Positions 20,358 through 33,169 of a stretch of DNA of 64,000 nt are shown piece by piece (position 1 is the first letter of the stretch; every line of letters starts with the position of its first letter). Below the pieces are notes generated by a model. That model did no database searches, had not been told where the DNA came from, and was given only the letters and a program-made list of their open reading frames with translations. The stretch spans positions 1-64,000 of the forward strand of contig NZ_WUWN01000013.1 of the NCBI RefSeq assembly GCF_009846865.1, read 5' to 3'. The position numbers and the translations under genes were made by a program. This DNA is from Puerhibacterium puerhi (lineage in GTDB: Bacteria; Actinomycetota; Actinomycetes; Actinomycetales; Cellulomonadaceae).

Positions 20358-21262
20358 TGTCCACGCTCACCGCACCCGCGTCGACCACGGCGCCGTCCGC
20401 ACCGAAGAAGGTCCGCGCCTCGCGCCAGGACGAGCGGCACCGCCGCGGTGTCGCGCGCTGGTTCGTCCTGTCCGCGGCCGTCGTCGTCGCCCTGGTCATC
20501 CTGGCGCCGTTCGTCATCATGGTGCTCAACGCGCTGAAGTCGCCGCAGGAGTACTCCCAGGACGGCCCGCTCAGCCTGCCCAGCCACCTGTACCTCGACG
20601 GCGTCGTCAACTTCTGGGAGCGCACCGAGTTCCCGGTCAAGCTGTGGAACTCGTTCTTCATCTCCGGCGTGGTGGCCGTGCTCGGCACGCTGCTGTCGCT
20701 GCTGAACGCCTACGCGATCGGCGTCGGGCGCATCAAGGGCCGGCTGTGGATCGTCACGCTGTTCCTGCTGGCCAACATGCTGCCGCAGGAGGCGCTGATC
20801 TACCCGCTGTTCGACATGGCGCAGAAGGTCGGCCTGTCGAACTCGCCGTGGTCGGTGATCATCATCTTCACCGTCATCCAGTCGGCGTTCGGCACGTACC
20901 TGCTGGCCTCGGTGCTGGGCACGTTCCCGCCCGCGCTGCTCGAGGCGGCGGCGCTCGACGGCGCCGGCCGCTGGCGGATCCTGTGGCGGGTCGTGTTCCC
21001 GATCGTGCGCCCCACGCTCGGCGTGCTGATGATCTTCTTCTTCATCTGGACGTGGAACGAGTTCTTCATCCCGCTGGTGATGCTGACCACCGGCGACACC
21101 CAGACGGTGCCGATCGCGCTCGCGTCCCTGCAGGGCGACCGCATGATGGACGCCCCGACGACGAACGCCGGCGCGCTGATCTCCCTGCTGCCCGCGCTGG
21201 TCTTCTTCCTCATCTTCCAGCGCACGCTGACCCGCGGCGTCACCGCCGGCTCCGTGAAGTGA
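20357..21262 (+). CDS. ABC sugar transporter permease 2 (MalG/UgpE type)
   Basis: 301 aa, six membrane helices (first at WFVLSAAVVVALVILAPFVI). EAA loop LLEAAALDGAGRWRILWRVV, followed by the conserved VRPTLGVLMIFFFIWTWNEF. No ATP-binding subunit is encoded in this locus, so the importer must use a shared ATPase of the MsiK type from elsewhere, as is known for actinobacterial CUT1 importers. Confidence 0.93.
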   Translation: MSTLTAPASTTAPSAPKKVRASRQDERHRRGVARWFVLSAAVVVALVILAPFVIMVLNALKSPQEYSQDGPLSLPSHLYLDGVVNFWERTEFPVKLWNSFFISGVVAVLGTLLSLLNAYAIGVGRIKGRLWIVTLFLLANMLPQEALIYPLFDMAQKVGLSNSPWSVIIIFTVIQSAFGTYLLASVLGTFPPALLEAAALDGAGRWRILWRVVFPIVRPTLGVLMIFFFIWTWNEFFIPLVMLTTGDTQTVPIALASLQGDRMMDAPTTNAGALISLLPALVFFLIFQRTLTRGVTAGSVK

Positions 21263-21316
21263 CCGGGCCGGCGTGACCGCAGCATTCCTCACCGACGAGA
21301 CCCGAGAGGGTGACGC

Positions 21317-23616
21317 ATGAAGTTCACCGACGGCTACTGGCAGACCCGCCGTGGCATCAGTCCGCTCTACGCCGTGGAGGTCGACGACGTCCGCGTCGAC
21401 GAGGCCGCCGGCACCATGACGGTGTACGCGCCGACCGCGGTGATCCGCGGCCGTGGCGACACGCTCAACCGGCCGATGGTGACGGTGACGTACTCGTCGC
21501 CGATGCCGGGCGTCGTGGCGGTGGACGTCACGCACCACGCCGGCGCGGCGGCGTCCGGCCCGGCCTTCGCGGTCGCCGGTTCCGAGGGCTTCCGGCCCGT
21601 GGTCAAGGTCGACGAGTCGGCCGGCGTGCTGGAGACCGGCGGGCTGACCGTGCGGGTGCACCGCGGCGGGCGCTGGCGCGTGGACTTCGAGCAGGACGGC
21701 CGCCTGCTGACCTCGAGCCTGCCGAAGTCGGTGGGCGTGATGACCGCCGAGTCGGGCCCGCAGCAGGGTACGTCCTGGGTGCACGAGCAGCTCACGCTCG
21801 ACCCGGCCGAGCACGTCTACGGGCTGGGCGAGCGGTTCGGGCCGTTCGTCAAGAACGGCCAGGTGGTCGACGTGTGGAACGAGGACGGCGGCACCTCCAG
21901 CGAGCAGGCCTACAAGAACGTGCCGTTCTACGTCACGAGCAAGGGCTACGGCGTGTTCGTCGCCCACCCGGAGAAGGTCTCGCTCGAGGTGGCCTCCGAG
22001 GTCAACACGCGCGTGCAGTTCTCGGTCGAGGGCCAGTCCCTGCGCTACTACCTCGTGGGCGGCCCGACGCCCAAGGACGTGCTGCGCCGGTACACCGCGC
22101 TGACCGGCCGCCCCGCGAAGGTGCCCGGCTGGTCGTTCGGCCTGTGGCTGTCGACGTCGTTCACCACCAGCTACGACGAGGCGACCGTCACGAGCTTCAT
22201 CGACGGGATGGCCGAGCGCGACCTGCCGCTGAGTGTCTTCCACTTCGACTGCTTCTGGATGCGCGAGTACCAGTGGTGCGACTTCGAGTGGGACCCGCGC
22301 ACGTTCCCCGACCCGGAGGGCATGCTGGCCCGCCTGCACGACCGGGGCCTGAAGGTGTGCGTGTGGATCAACCCGTACATCGGCCAGCGCTCGCCGCTGT
22401 TCGCCGAGGGCGCCGCCAAGGGCTACCTGGTGCGCACCACCGACGGCGGCGTGTGGCAGTGGGACATGTGGCAGGCCGGCATGGGCCTGGTGGACTTCAC
22501 CAACCCCGAGGCCACGCAGTGGTACCTGGGCCACCTCGAGCGCCTGCTCGACCAGGGCGTCGACGCGTTCAAGACCGACTTCGGCGAGCGCATCCCGGTG
22601 GACGACGTCGTCTGGCACGACGGCTCGGACCCGCGCAAGATGCACAACTACTACGCGCACCTGTACAACGAGGCGGTCTTCCGGCTGCTGGAGCGCAAGC
22701 GCGGCACCGGCGAAGCGGTGCTGTTCGCCCGCTCGGCCACGGCCGGCGGCCAGCAGTTCCCGGTGCACTGGGGCGGCGACTGCGACTCGACGTACGCCTC
22801 CATGGCGGAGTCGCTGCGCGGCGGGCTGTCGCTGGCGATGTCCGGCTTCGGGTACTGGAGCCACGACATCGGCGGCTTCGAGGGCACGCCCGACCCCGGG
22901 GTGTTCAAGCGGTGGCTGGCGTTCGGCCTGCTGTCGAGCCACTCGCGGCTGCACGGCTCGGGCTCCTACCGGGTGCCGTGGGCGTTCGACGACGAGGCCG
23001 TCGACGTCACGCGCGAGTTCACGCACCTGAAGCTGTCGCTCATGCCGTACCTGGGCCGGCTGGCCGACGAGGCGCACCGCGTGGGCGTGCCGATGATGCG
23101 CCCGATGGTGCTGGAGTTCCCCGGCGACCGCGGGGCGCAGCCGTTGGACATGCAGTACATGCTCGGCGACGCGCTGCTCGTGGCCCCGGTGTTCACCCCG
23201 GACGGTACGGTCGAGTACTACGTGCCGGAGGGCACGTGGACGCGGCTGGTCGACGACGCCGAGGGCTCGCACGCGGCCACGGTGACGGGCCCGCGCTGGG
23301 TCACGGAGGAGCACGGCTTCACGTCGCTGCCGGTGCTGGTGCGGCCGGGTACGGTCCTGCCGGTCGGCGCGCGGGACGACGCGCCGGAGTACGACTGGGC
23401 GGACGGCGTGACGCTGCGCTGCTTCGAGCTGCCCGAGGGACACGACGAGGTGGTCACGGTGCCGGGTGGGACAGGCGAGGACGCGACGTTCCGGGTGCGG
23501 CGGACGGCGGACGCCGTCGTCGTGACGACGACGGACGCGCCGGGGGAGTGGGGCGTCGAGCTCGGCGGCCGGCAGGCCCGGGCGACCGGCGCCGGCGAGC
23601 TGCGGGTGGTGGTCGC

Positions 23617-23620
<4 letters not shown>
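21317..23620 (+). CDS. GH31 alpha-xylosidase (YicI-like)
   Basis: 767 aa. Removes alpha-1,6-linked xylose from xyloglucan oligosaccharides or isoprimeverose. Nucleophile D421 is in [10 protein letters not shown] and the acid/base D488 in [10 protein letters not shown]; both contexts match E. coli YicI (D416, D482) rather than GH31 alpha-glucosidases. The substrate-contact region [20 protein letters not shown] also resembles the xylosidase branch. The N-terminal beta-sandwich and C-terminal beta domains are complete. No signal peptide, so it acts inside the cell on imported sugars. GTGA overlap with the GH1 gene. Confidence 0.9.
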
Positions 23621-25080
<1,460 letters not shown>

Positions 25081-25125
25081 GGTCGCCCGCCGCGGCGACG
25101 CCGAGCGGGTGATCTTTCGCACCAC

Positions 25126-25168
25126 CGGACGGCCCGGAGCACCCCGCGAGGGGGCACCGGGCCGTCCG
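25126..25168 (+). terminator. Terminator-like hairpin after the GH1 gene
   Basis: 12-bp perfect stem (25126-25137 with 25157-25168) enclosing a second short stem (CCCC 25142-25145 with GGGG 25150-25153). It lies 45 bases after the GH1 stop and likely ends the sugar operon. Confidence 0.65.
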
Positions 25169-25471
25169 TGCGCCAGGGCGCCGGGGCCCGCCGGCGGGCC
25201 CCGGGGGCTGCGCCGCGAGCCTTCCCGGACGGCCCACACCCTGTGGACCCCGATCGTGCACGGGCTGTGGACGACGGAGGCCGATCCGCGCGGCGCCGCG
25301 GCCGGGCGCCGGCGTGCCCTGTGCACACCGGGGCGGCGGCGGTGCGCGGCGCGGTGGACGGCGCGGCGTCCGGTCGGCGGGCGCGCCGACGGCGGGACGG
25401 GACGGGGGGCGTGTCGGAGGCCGGTGGGACGATGAAGCATGTCTCGACAACGAGTGCGCGACACGCGGCGA
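25169..25471. other. Gene-free stretch upstream of the nrd promoter region
   Basis: About 300 bases between the sugar operon terminator and the NrdR-like boxes. Open frames exist on both strands but all have Arg/Pro/Gly-rich composition without recognisable domains, and none has a ribosome site. Short direct echoes occur (CTGTGGAC twice near 25240-25275). I see no gene here. Confidence 0.6.
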
Positions 25472-25518
25472 CCACAACATGTCGTTGCTGTCCCCGCCCC
25501 AGGCACTAGGTGTAGTGT
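25472..25518 (+). promoter_or_regulatory. Pair of NrdR-box-like sites
   Basis: Box 2 (25503-25518) is GCACTAGGTGTAGTGT, with perfect CACTA/TAGTG arms; by eye it agrees at 12 of 16 positions with the NrdR consensus acaCwAtATaTwGtgt. Box 1 (25472-25487, CCACAACATGTCGTTG) agrees at 10 of 16. The centres are 31 bp apart with 15 bp between the boxes, the three-turn spacing typical of NrdR box pairs. Upstream of nrdHIEF this fits repression by ATP/dATP-sensing NrdR. Box 1 alone would not be convincing. Confidence 0.6.
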
Positions 25519-25694
25519 CTGAGTCCTGAGGGGCCACCAGGCCCTTCCGCGAACCACATCACTGTAGTTTCACGGCCGTCGTTCCTCCCGCGGCCCCGCG
25601 CCGCCGCCCTCGCCGGGCCCGGCCGGAGCCGGGGGAGAGGCCAGGAGACGACCACCGACCAGCGCCCGCGAGGGGCTCAGACAGGGAGACGGAC

Positions 25695-25934
25695 ATGAGC
25701 GTCACGGTCTACAGCAAGCCGGCCTGCGTGCAGTGCGACGCGACCTACCGTGCCCTCGACAAGAAGGGCGTCGAGTACACGGTCGTCGACATCACGCAGG
25801 ACGCCGAGGCGCTGGAGATGGTCCGTGGCCTCGGCTACCTGCAGGCGCCGGTCGTGGTCGCCGACGGCGACCACTGGTCGGGCTTCCGCCCGGACAAGAT
25901 CGGCGCCCTCGCCCGCCAGGCCGCCACGGCCTGA
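25695..25934 (+). CDS. nrdH: Glutaredoxin-like NrdH redoxin
   Basis: 79-aa redoxin that donates electrons to class Ib ribonucleotide reductase, itself reduced by thioredoxin reductase. Active site CVQC at C11/C14 ([20 protein letters not shown]); NrdH features [12 protein letters not shown] and the C-terminal [17 protein letters not shown] ribosome site before the ATG. First gene of nrdHIEF; a 10-bp hairpin (25942-25965) follows it. Confidence 0.96.
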   Translation: MSVTVYSKPACVQCDATYRALDKKGVEYTVVDITQDAEALEMVRGLGYLQAPVVVADGDHWSGFRPDKIGALARQAATA

Positions 25935-25941
25935 CGACCGC

Positions 25942-25965
25942 GGGCCGGGCCTGCGGGCCCGGCCC
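25942..25965 (+). repeat. Intercistronic hairpin nrdH-nrdI
   Basis: 10-bp perfect GC stem (25942-25951 with 25956-25965, loop TGCG), eight bases after the nrdH stop. Without a T-tract it is more likely an RNA-stability or partial attenuation element than a full terminator, since nrdI follows on the same strand. Confidence 0.5.
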
Positions 25966-26059
25966 CCGCGCTCCGCGCGAGCGCCGCGGCCCTGGGGCCG
26001 CCACCACGAGTCCGCGCGTGCCCGGCACGCACCCGGGATGCGTGTCAGGAGAGGGTGAC

Positions 26060-26487
26060 ATGGCAGCTCTCGTCTACTTCTCCAGCGTGTCGGAGAACAC
26101 GCACCGCTTCGTCCAGCGCCTCGGCCTCGAGGAGCTGGGCATGGCGGTCCACCGCATCCCGCTGCGCCCCGCGGACGGCTTCCTGACCGTCGACGAGCCC
26201 TACGTGCTCATGGTGCCCACCTACGGCGGGGGCAACGAGGGCGGGTCCGTGCCGCGGCAGGTGGTCAAGTTCCTCAACGACGCGCACAACCGCTCGTTCA
26301 TCCGCGGCGTCATCGCCGCGGGCAACACCAACTTCGGCGCTGCGTACTGCATCGCCGGCGACATCATCTCGGCGAAGTGCCAGGTGCCCTACCTGTACGC
26401 CTTCGAACTCCTGGGGACAGCCGAGGACGTGACGCGCGTCCGCGGCGGATTGGGACGATTTTGGCAACGACAGTCTCTGATCTCGGC

Positions 26488-26491
<4 letters not shown>
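26060..26491 (+). CDS. nrdI: NrdI flavodoxin-like protein
   Basis: 143 aa. Supplies the oxidant that assembles the Mn(III)2-tyrosyl radical cofactor of NrdF. FMN-binding features: [17 protein letters not shown] (phosphate loop), [21 protein letters not shown] and [17 protein letters not shown]. The ATG follows the strong AGGAGAGGG site. The frame is open further upstream but only into the nrdH region. It ends in a GTGA overlap with nrdE. Confidence 0.95.
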
Positions 26492-29740
<3,249 letters not shown>

Positions 29741-29767
29741 GCCGTCAGCAGGTTCGTGGCTGGACGA

Positions 29768-29803
29768 TCCGAGGGGCCTTGGGCGTATCCGAGGCCCCTC
29801 GGA
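29768..29803 (+). terminator. Terminator-like hairpin after nrdF
   Basis: 11-bp perfect stem, 29768-29778 with 29793-29803 and a 14-base loop, 27 bases after the nrdF stop. The arms also contain a direct repeat of ATCCGAGG. No T-tract. Likely end of the nrdHIEF transcript. Confidence 0.6.
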
Positions 29804-29928
29804 GGCGCTGAAGCCCAGCGTCGTCGAGCGGGCGGTGCCCAGAGCGCGTCTCCGCAACCTGTGCACACCGGCGTTCCCGCGTGGTCACCCCGACGGGCCG
29901 GTGTCGCCCCAGGCCTCGCTCGTGCGAC

Positions 29929-30102
29929 GGGTACGAGTGCCTCGACGCCCTGTCCGGCCGCCTGCGCCTGCTCCACGACGATCAGGACCTGGCGCTCCGC
30001 CCCGGCGCGGTCGTCGACCTCGACACCCGTGTCCCGCACGGGTCCGGCAGCACCGGGGAGTGTCCGGCGGAGGTGCTCCGCCTCCGGGGCCGACCTGGCG
30101 AG
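29929..30102 (+). pseudogene. Remnant of an XRE/cupin-type regulator (cupin half only)
   Basis: Frame 1 translates to GYECLDALSGRLRLLHDDQD, then LALRPGAVVDLDTRVPHGSG and STGECPAEVLRLRGRPGE. This follows the C-terminal cupin domain of small XRE-family regulators (typical form: GYEWLYVLSGRLRLVLGD, then EFDTRVPHWFGSTG). No helix-turn-helix domain or plausible start is found upstream in any frame; the preceding ~110 bases look random and the frame runs on downstream without homology. It is therefore a decayed fragment in the gap between nrdF and the FAD monooxygenase. Recognition is from memory of the family, so moderate confidence. Confidence 0.5.
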
Positions 30103-30285
30103 ATCACCTACGCCACGTCGACCACCCCCACCGCCCCGGGCGGCACCCTCCGCGCGGCGCCGACGCCTGACGTGCCGGCTGAGGTCGGCTCGCCGCGTCG
30201 GTGCGGGCCCCGGGGCGGCGGCGCTGCCGGGCGCTGCACGGCACGCCGCTGCGTGAGCAGCCGGAGAGGTTCGTCGGTCCGGTTG
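30103..30285. other. Non-coding end of the islet
   Basis: Gap between the cupin remnant and the stop of the FAD monooxygenase. Only spurious Arg/Pro/Gly frames. Several short GC inverted repeats lie near 30205-30260, but no clear terminator. Confidence 0.5.
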
Positions 30286-31338
30286 TCAGACGCTGTGCTG
30301 CAGCTGCATCGCCCGTCGCAGGCGGTCGGCGGCAGGGTGCCGGCTGTGGGCAAACGTCCCGATGACCCGGGAGGCCAGCTGGGCGGCACGGGCTCGGACC
30401 CCACGCGAGCGTCGGTAACGGTCGACCGCTCCAGCGAGTCCGTTGTGCAACGTCGCGCTGAGCACGGCGGCGTCCTCGACGGCCAGCGCGGCGCCCAGCC
30501 CGGTGTTGGGTGTCATGGCATGGGCGGCGTCCCCGAGCAGCGCCACCCGCGACGCACCCCACACCGGCCGGTCCAGCTCCCACAGCTCGTGGCGCAGGAG
30601 GGCGTCGGCGGGTAGGTCGCGCAGTGCCTGCACCGCGGCCGCGTCGCGGTCGGGAACCCTGTCCACGGGCACCAGGTCGTCGCCGGCGGTCGCGGCATCC
30701 CGGACGACGAACACGTAGCTGCGGGCGTCGGTCAGGGGGACGATGCCGATCCGTTCTCGGCCGGTCCACAGCTCGGTCGCCGCCTCACCGAAGCGCTCCG
30801 GCACGATCCCGCGCCAGCACACCTGACCGGCTGAGCGCAGCGGCACGTGCGGTGCCAGGGCACTGCGCACGGTGGAGCGGATGCCGTCGGCGGCGACCAG
30901 GAAGTCGAACGACCGGTCCCGGTCACCGACGCGGCAGTGCACGGCTCGAGCGTCCTGTCGGACCGCGTGCAGGGCCGTGTCGAAGCGGAGATCGACCATG
31001 CGGCCCAACCCGTCGGTCAGCGCGGTGACGAGCTCGGCCCGGGCCAGGGCCGACCGGTGCCTCGCCCCGCCGCGGGACCGACCGTCAGGTCCGGTGACGT
31101 GGAGCCCGGCCAGCGGACTGGAGATCGCGGCGACCGGGACACCGGCGTCGGACAAGCGGCGCAACGCCGCGTCGGAGAGGACCAGCCCCGCGCCCGGCCG
31201 TGGCGCCTCCGGGCTGCGCTCGACCACGGTGACGTCATGGCCGGCCCGCGCCAGAAGGCGCGACGCAAACAGCCCACCGATACCAGCGCCCACGACGAGG
31301 ATCTCCGCCGCGTCCGCACGGTACCGGTGCCTCACCAC
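30286..31338 (-). CDS. FAD-dependent group A (aromatic-type) monooxygenase
   Basis: 350 aa. FAD Rossmann motif VVGAGIGGLFASRLLARAGH near residue 15, the DG motif FLVAADGIRSTVRS, and the GD motif VALLGDAAHAMTPNTGLGAA that binds the FAD pyrophosphate. This is the PHBH-fold of NADPH-dependent hydroxylases acting on small aromatic or polyketide-like substrates. Start GTG 31338 is the longest; no strong ribosome site is seen, and ILVVGAG begins at residue 13, so a later start is unlikely. No partner genes adjoin. Codon use seems less GC3-biased than in neighbours and a regulator remnant lies beside it, suggesting transfer. Substrate unknown. Confidence 0.8.
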   Translation of the reverse strand: MVRHRYRADAAEILVVGAGIGGLFASRLLARAGHDVTVVERSPEAPRPGAGLVLSDAALRRLSDAGVPVAAISSPLAGLHVTGPDGRSRGGARHRSALARAELVTALTDGLGRMVDLRFDTALHAVRQDARAVHCRVGDRDRSFDFLVAADGIRSTVRSALAPHVPLRSAGQVCWRGIVPERFGEAATELWTGRERIGIVPLTDARSYVFVVRDAATAGDDLVPVDRVPDRDAAAVQALRDLPADALLRHELWELDRPVWGASRVALLGDAAHAMTPNTGLGAALAVEDAAVLSATLHNGLAGAVDRYRRSRGVRARAAQLASRVIGTFAHSRHPAADRLRRAMQLQHSV

Positions 31339-31732
31339 GCCGCGTGCGACCCGCTCGCAGAAGGGCGCACCGAGGTGTCGCCGCTCGCGGTCCCTGGCCT
31401 TGTGCTCGCGCGACTGGCCCGGCGTGGCGGGACCCTCGGGGCCGCGAGGACGCAGCGTGGGCCTGCCGCGCCACCGGGTCCCAGCTCATGGCCGGCTCGC
31501 TGCACGGCGATCGCCGCACGTGCGGCACGCGGACGGCACGACGCCATCGGCCTCGCGCAGAATCGGTGAGATTCCGCGCCTCACCGGCCGCCCGGACAGC
31601 TGCCGGGACCTCCGGGTCTCCAGGCGCTCCTCGTGCCCGGCTCGCCGTCCGGCGGGCGGACGTGCCCGTCGGGCAGCCGGTCGAACAGGCATGCGATAGC
31701 GTGAGCCCGCTGTTCCGGGAAGGGGGCTGGCG
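31339..31732. other. Divergent intergenic region, no gene seen
   Basis: 394 bases between the divergent FAD monooxygenase and SpoIIE-type phosphatase genes. The open frames lack homology and ribosome sites. TAGCGT at 31697-31702 is a possible -10 for the phosphatase, and a 6-bp inverted repeat GAACAG/CTGTTC (31683-31688 with 31710-31715) flanks it. An AGGGGG ribosome site sits just before GTG 31733. Confidence 0.5.
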
Positions 31733-33097
31733 GTGATCTTGTCGGAGACGTCTGACCCGGGGTCGGCGTGGATCTCGGTGGACGTGCCGGGCGATCTCGC
31801 GCGCCGTGTCCTCGAGGGGTTCGACGAGGCCGCCCGCGGCGGCTCGGACCCCGCCCTGCGCACGCACGTGGACAACCTGCTGCACGCGCTGGTGGAGCAG
31901 GCCCGCCCGCGGGCGCACGGCGTGCAGGGCATCGCGAGGCTGAACACGGACCAGTGGCGCGTCGAGCGCGTGCTGGCGCACCTGGCCGCCGAGTCCCGCG
32001 ACGAGTCGGTGCCGCTCGGCGTGGCGATCACGCGTGCCGGCTGGACGCGGCGCCTGGTGCGCGCGGACGGCGCGATCGTGCGGGCCGAGGACCGCGTGAC
32101 GTTCGTCGGGGACGTCCCCGCCGACGACGCGGCGCAGCTCGCGCTCCTGGACTGGGTCGCCGACGTCGGCGAGGACGTCGTGCACACCGACGACCTGGCG
32201 GCCGACGCCCCGCGCGTGGCCGCCGAGGCGCCCGGCGTGCGCAGCGTCATGGGCATCACCCTGCCGGAGCGGCAGGTGCTGGTCTGGGTGCGCTCGCCGG
32301 GCCCGGACGGGACGGCGTCGCCCTGGACCGAGCTGCAGGTGGAGAGCGCTGCCGCGCTGCGCGGTCACCTCATGGAGTCGCTCTACGTGCGCGGCCGGCG
32401 GGAGCTTCGTGCCACCGGCGAGCTGCAGCGCAGCCTGCTGCCCGCCGACCTGCCCGAGGTGGACGGGTGGTCCATCGAGGCCCGCTACGAGATCGCCGGC
32501 ACCGGCCTCGTCGGCGGTGACTGGTACGACGCCCTGCGCCTCCCGTCGGGCCGGGTCGCGCTCGTCGTGGGCGACGTGACGGGGCACGGCGTGCAGGCAG
32601 CCGCCACGATGGGCCAGCTGCGCACGGCGCTGCGCGCCGGCCTGGTGACGGGCGGGTCGGCGCACGAGGCGGTGGAGACGCTGCGCGAGACGGCGCGCTG
32701 GACGCTGCCCAGGGAGGTCGCGACGCTGTGCGTCGTGCTCGTCGACCCGGCCACGGGCGACGCCGAGCTCGTCTCGCTCGGCCACCCGCCCGTGCTCGTC
32801 GTCAACCCGGACGGCACCACCACCTGGGGCCCGCGGGCCTCGCGGCCGCCGCTGGGCGTCGCGCGGACGGTGCCGGGGGCGACGCGGCTGCACGTCCCCG
32901 AGGGCGGAGCGCTCGTCCTGTACAGCGACGGCCTGATCGAGCGCCGGGGCGAGTCGATCCGCCTGGGCCTCGCCCGGTTGGCCAGGGCGTTCGCGTCGGG
33001 GCCGGACAGCGACCTCGACAGCGTGGTGCGCCGCGCCCGCGACGCCCGGTCCGCCGACGACGCCACGCTGCTCGTGGCGCGTCGCGGCAGCCGGTGA
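31733..33097 (+). CDS. SpoIIE-type PP2C serine phosphatase
   Basis: 454 aa. The C-terminal ~240 residues form a SpoIIE/RsbU phosphatase domain: ELQRSLLPADLPEVDGW, metal-binding GGDWYD and VVGDVTGHGVQAAATMGQLR, then ELVSLGHPPVLVV and ALVLYSDGLIERRGE. Residues 1-~220 are an unassigned sensory region that may be GAF-like (LGVAITRAGWTRRLV; VRSVMGITLPERQVLVW). Such proteins dephosphorylate anti-anti-sigma factors in partner-switching circuits; no anti-sigma or STAS gene is adjacent, so the partner is elsewhere. No membrane segment. GTG start with an AGGGGG site. Confidence 0.88.
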   Translation: MILSETSDPGSAWISVDVPGDLARRVLEGFDEAARGGSDPALRTHVDNLLHALVEQARPRAHGVQGIARLNTDQWRVERVLAHLAAESRDESVPLGVAITRAGWTRRLVRADGAIVRAEDRVTFVGDVPADDAAQLALLDWVADVGEDVVHTDDLAADAPRVAAEAPGVRSVMGITLPERQVLVWVRSPGPDGTASPWTELQVESAAALRGHLMESLYVRGRRELRATGELQRSLLPADLPEVDGWSIEARYEIAGTGLVGGDWYDALRLPSGRVALVVGDVTGHGVQAAATMGQLRTALRAGLVTGGSAHEAVETLRETARWTLPREVATLCVVLVDPATGDAELVSLGHPPVLVVNPDGTTTWGPRASRPPLGVARTVPGATRLHVPEGGALVLYSDGLIERRGESIRLGLARLARAFASGPDSDLDSVVRRARDARSADDATLLVARRGSR

Positions 33098-33169
33098 GTC
33101 GCCGGACGCTACCGCTGCCGCCACGCGCCGTGCCGGCGCCCGAGGGCCCTGCCGGCGCGGCGGTCCCGG

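Noticed and set aside
25109-25535. Several small open frames between the GH1 gene and nrdH
   Set aside because: Arg/Gly/Pro-rich, overlapping in several frames, no ribosome site and no homology recognised; the region reads as terminator plus regulatory DNA.
29881-30615. 244-aa open frame on the plus strand overlapping the FAD monooxygenase
   Set aside because: Only residues encoded by 29929-30102 resemble a known (cupin) domain; the rest is antisense to the monooxygenase and without homology, so it is annotated as a remnant.
31347-31732. Candidate small genes in the divergent gap before the SpoIIE phosphatase
   Set aside because: Frames on both strands lack homology, ribosome sites and third-position bias.
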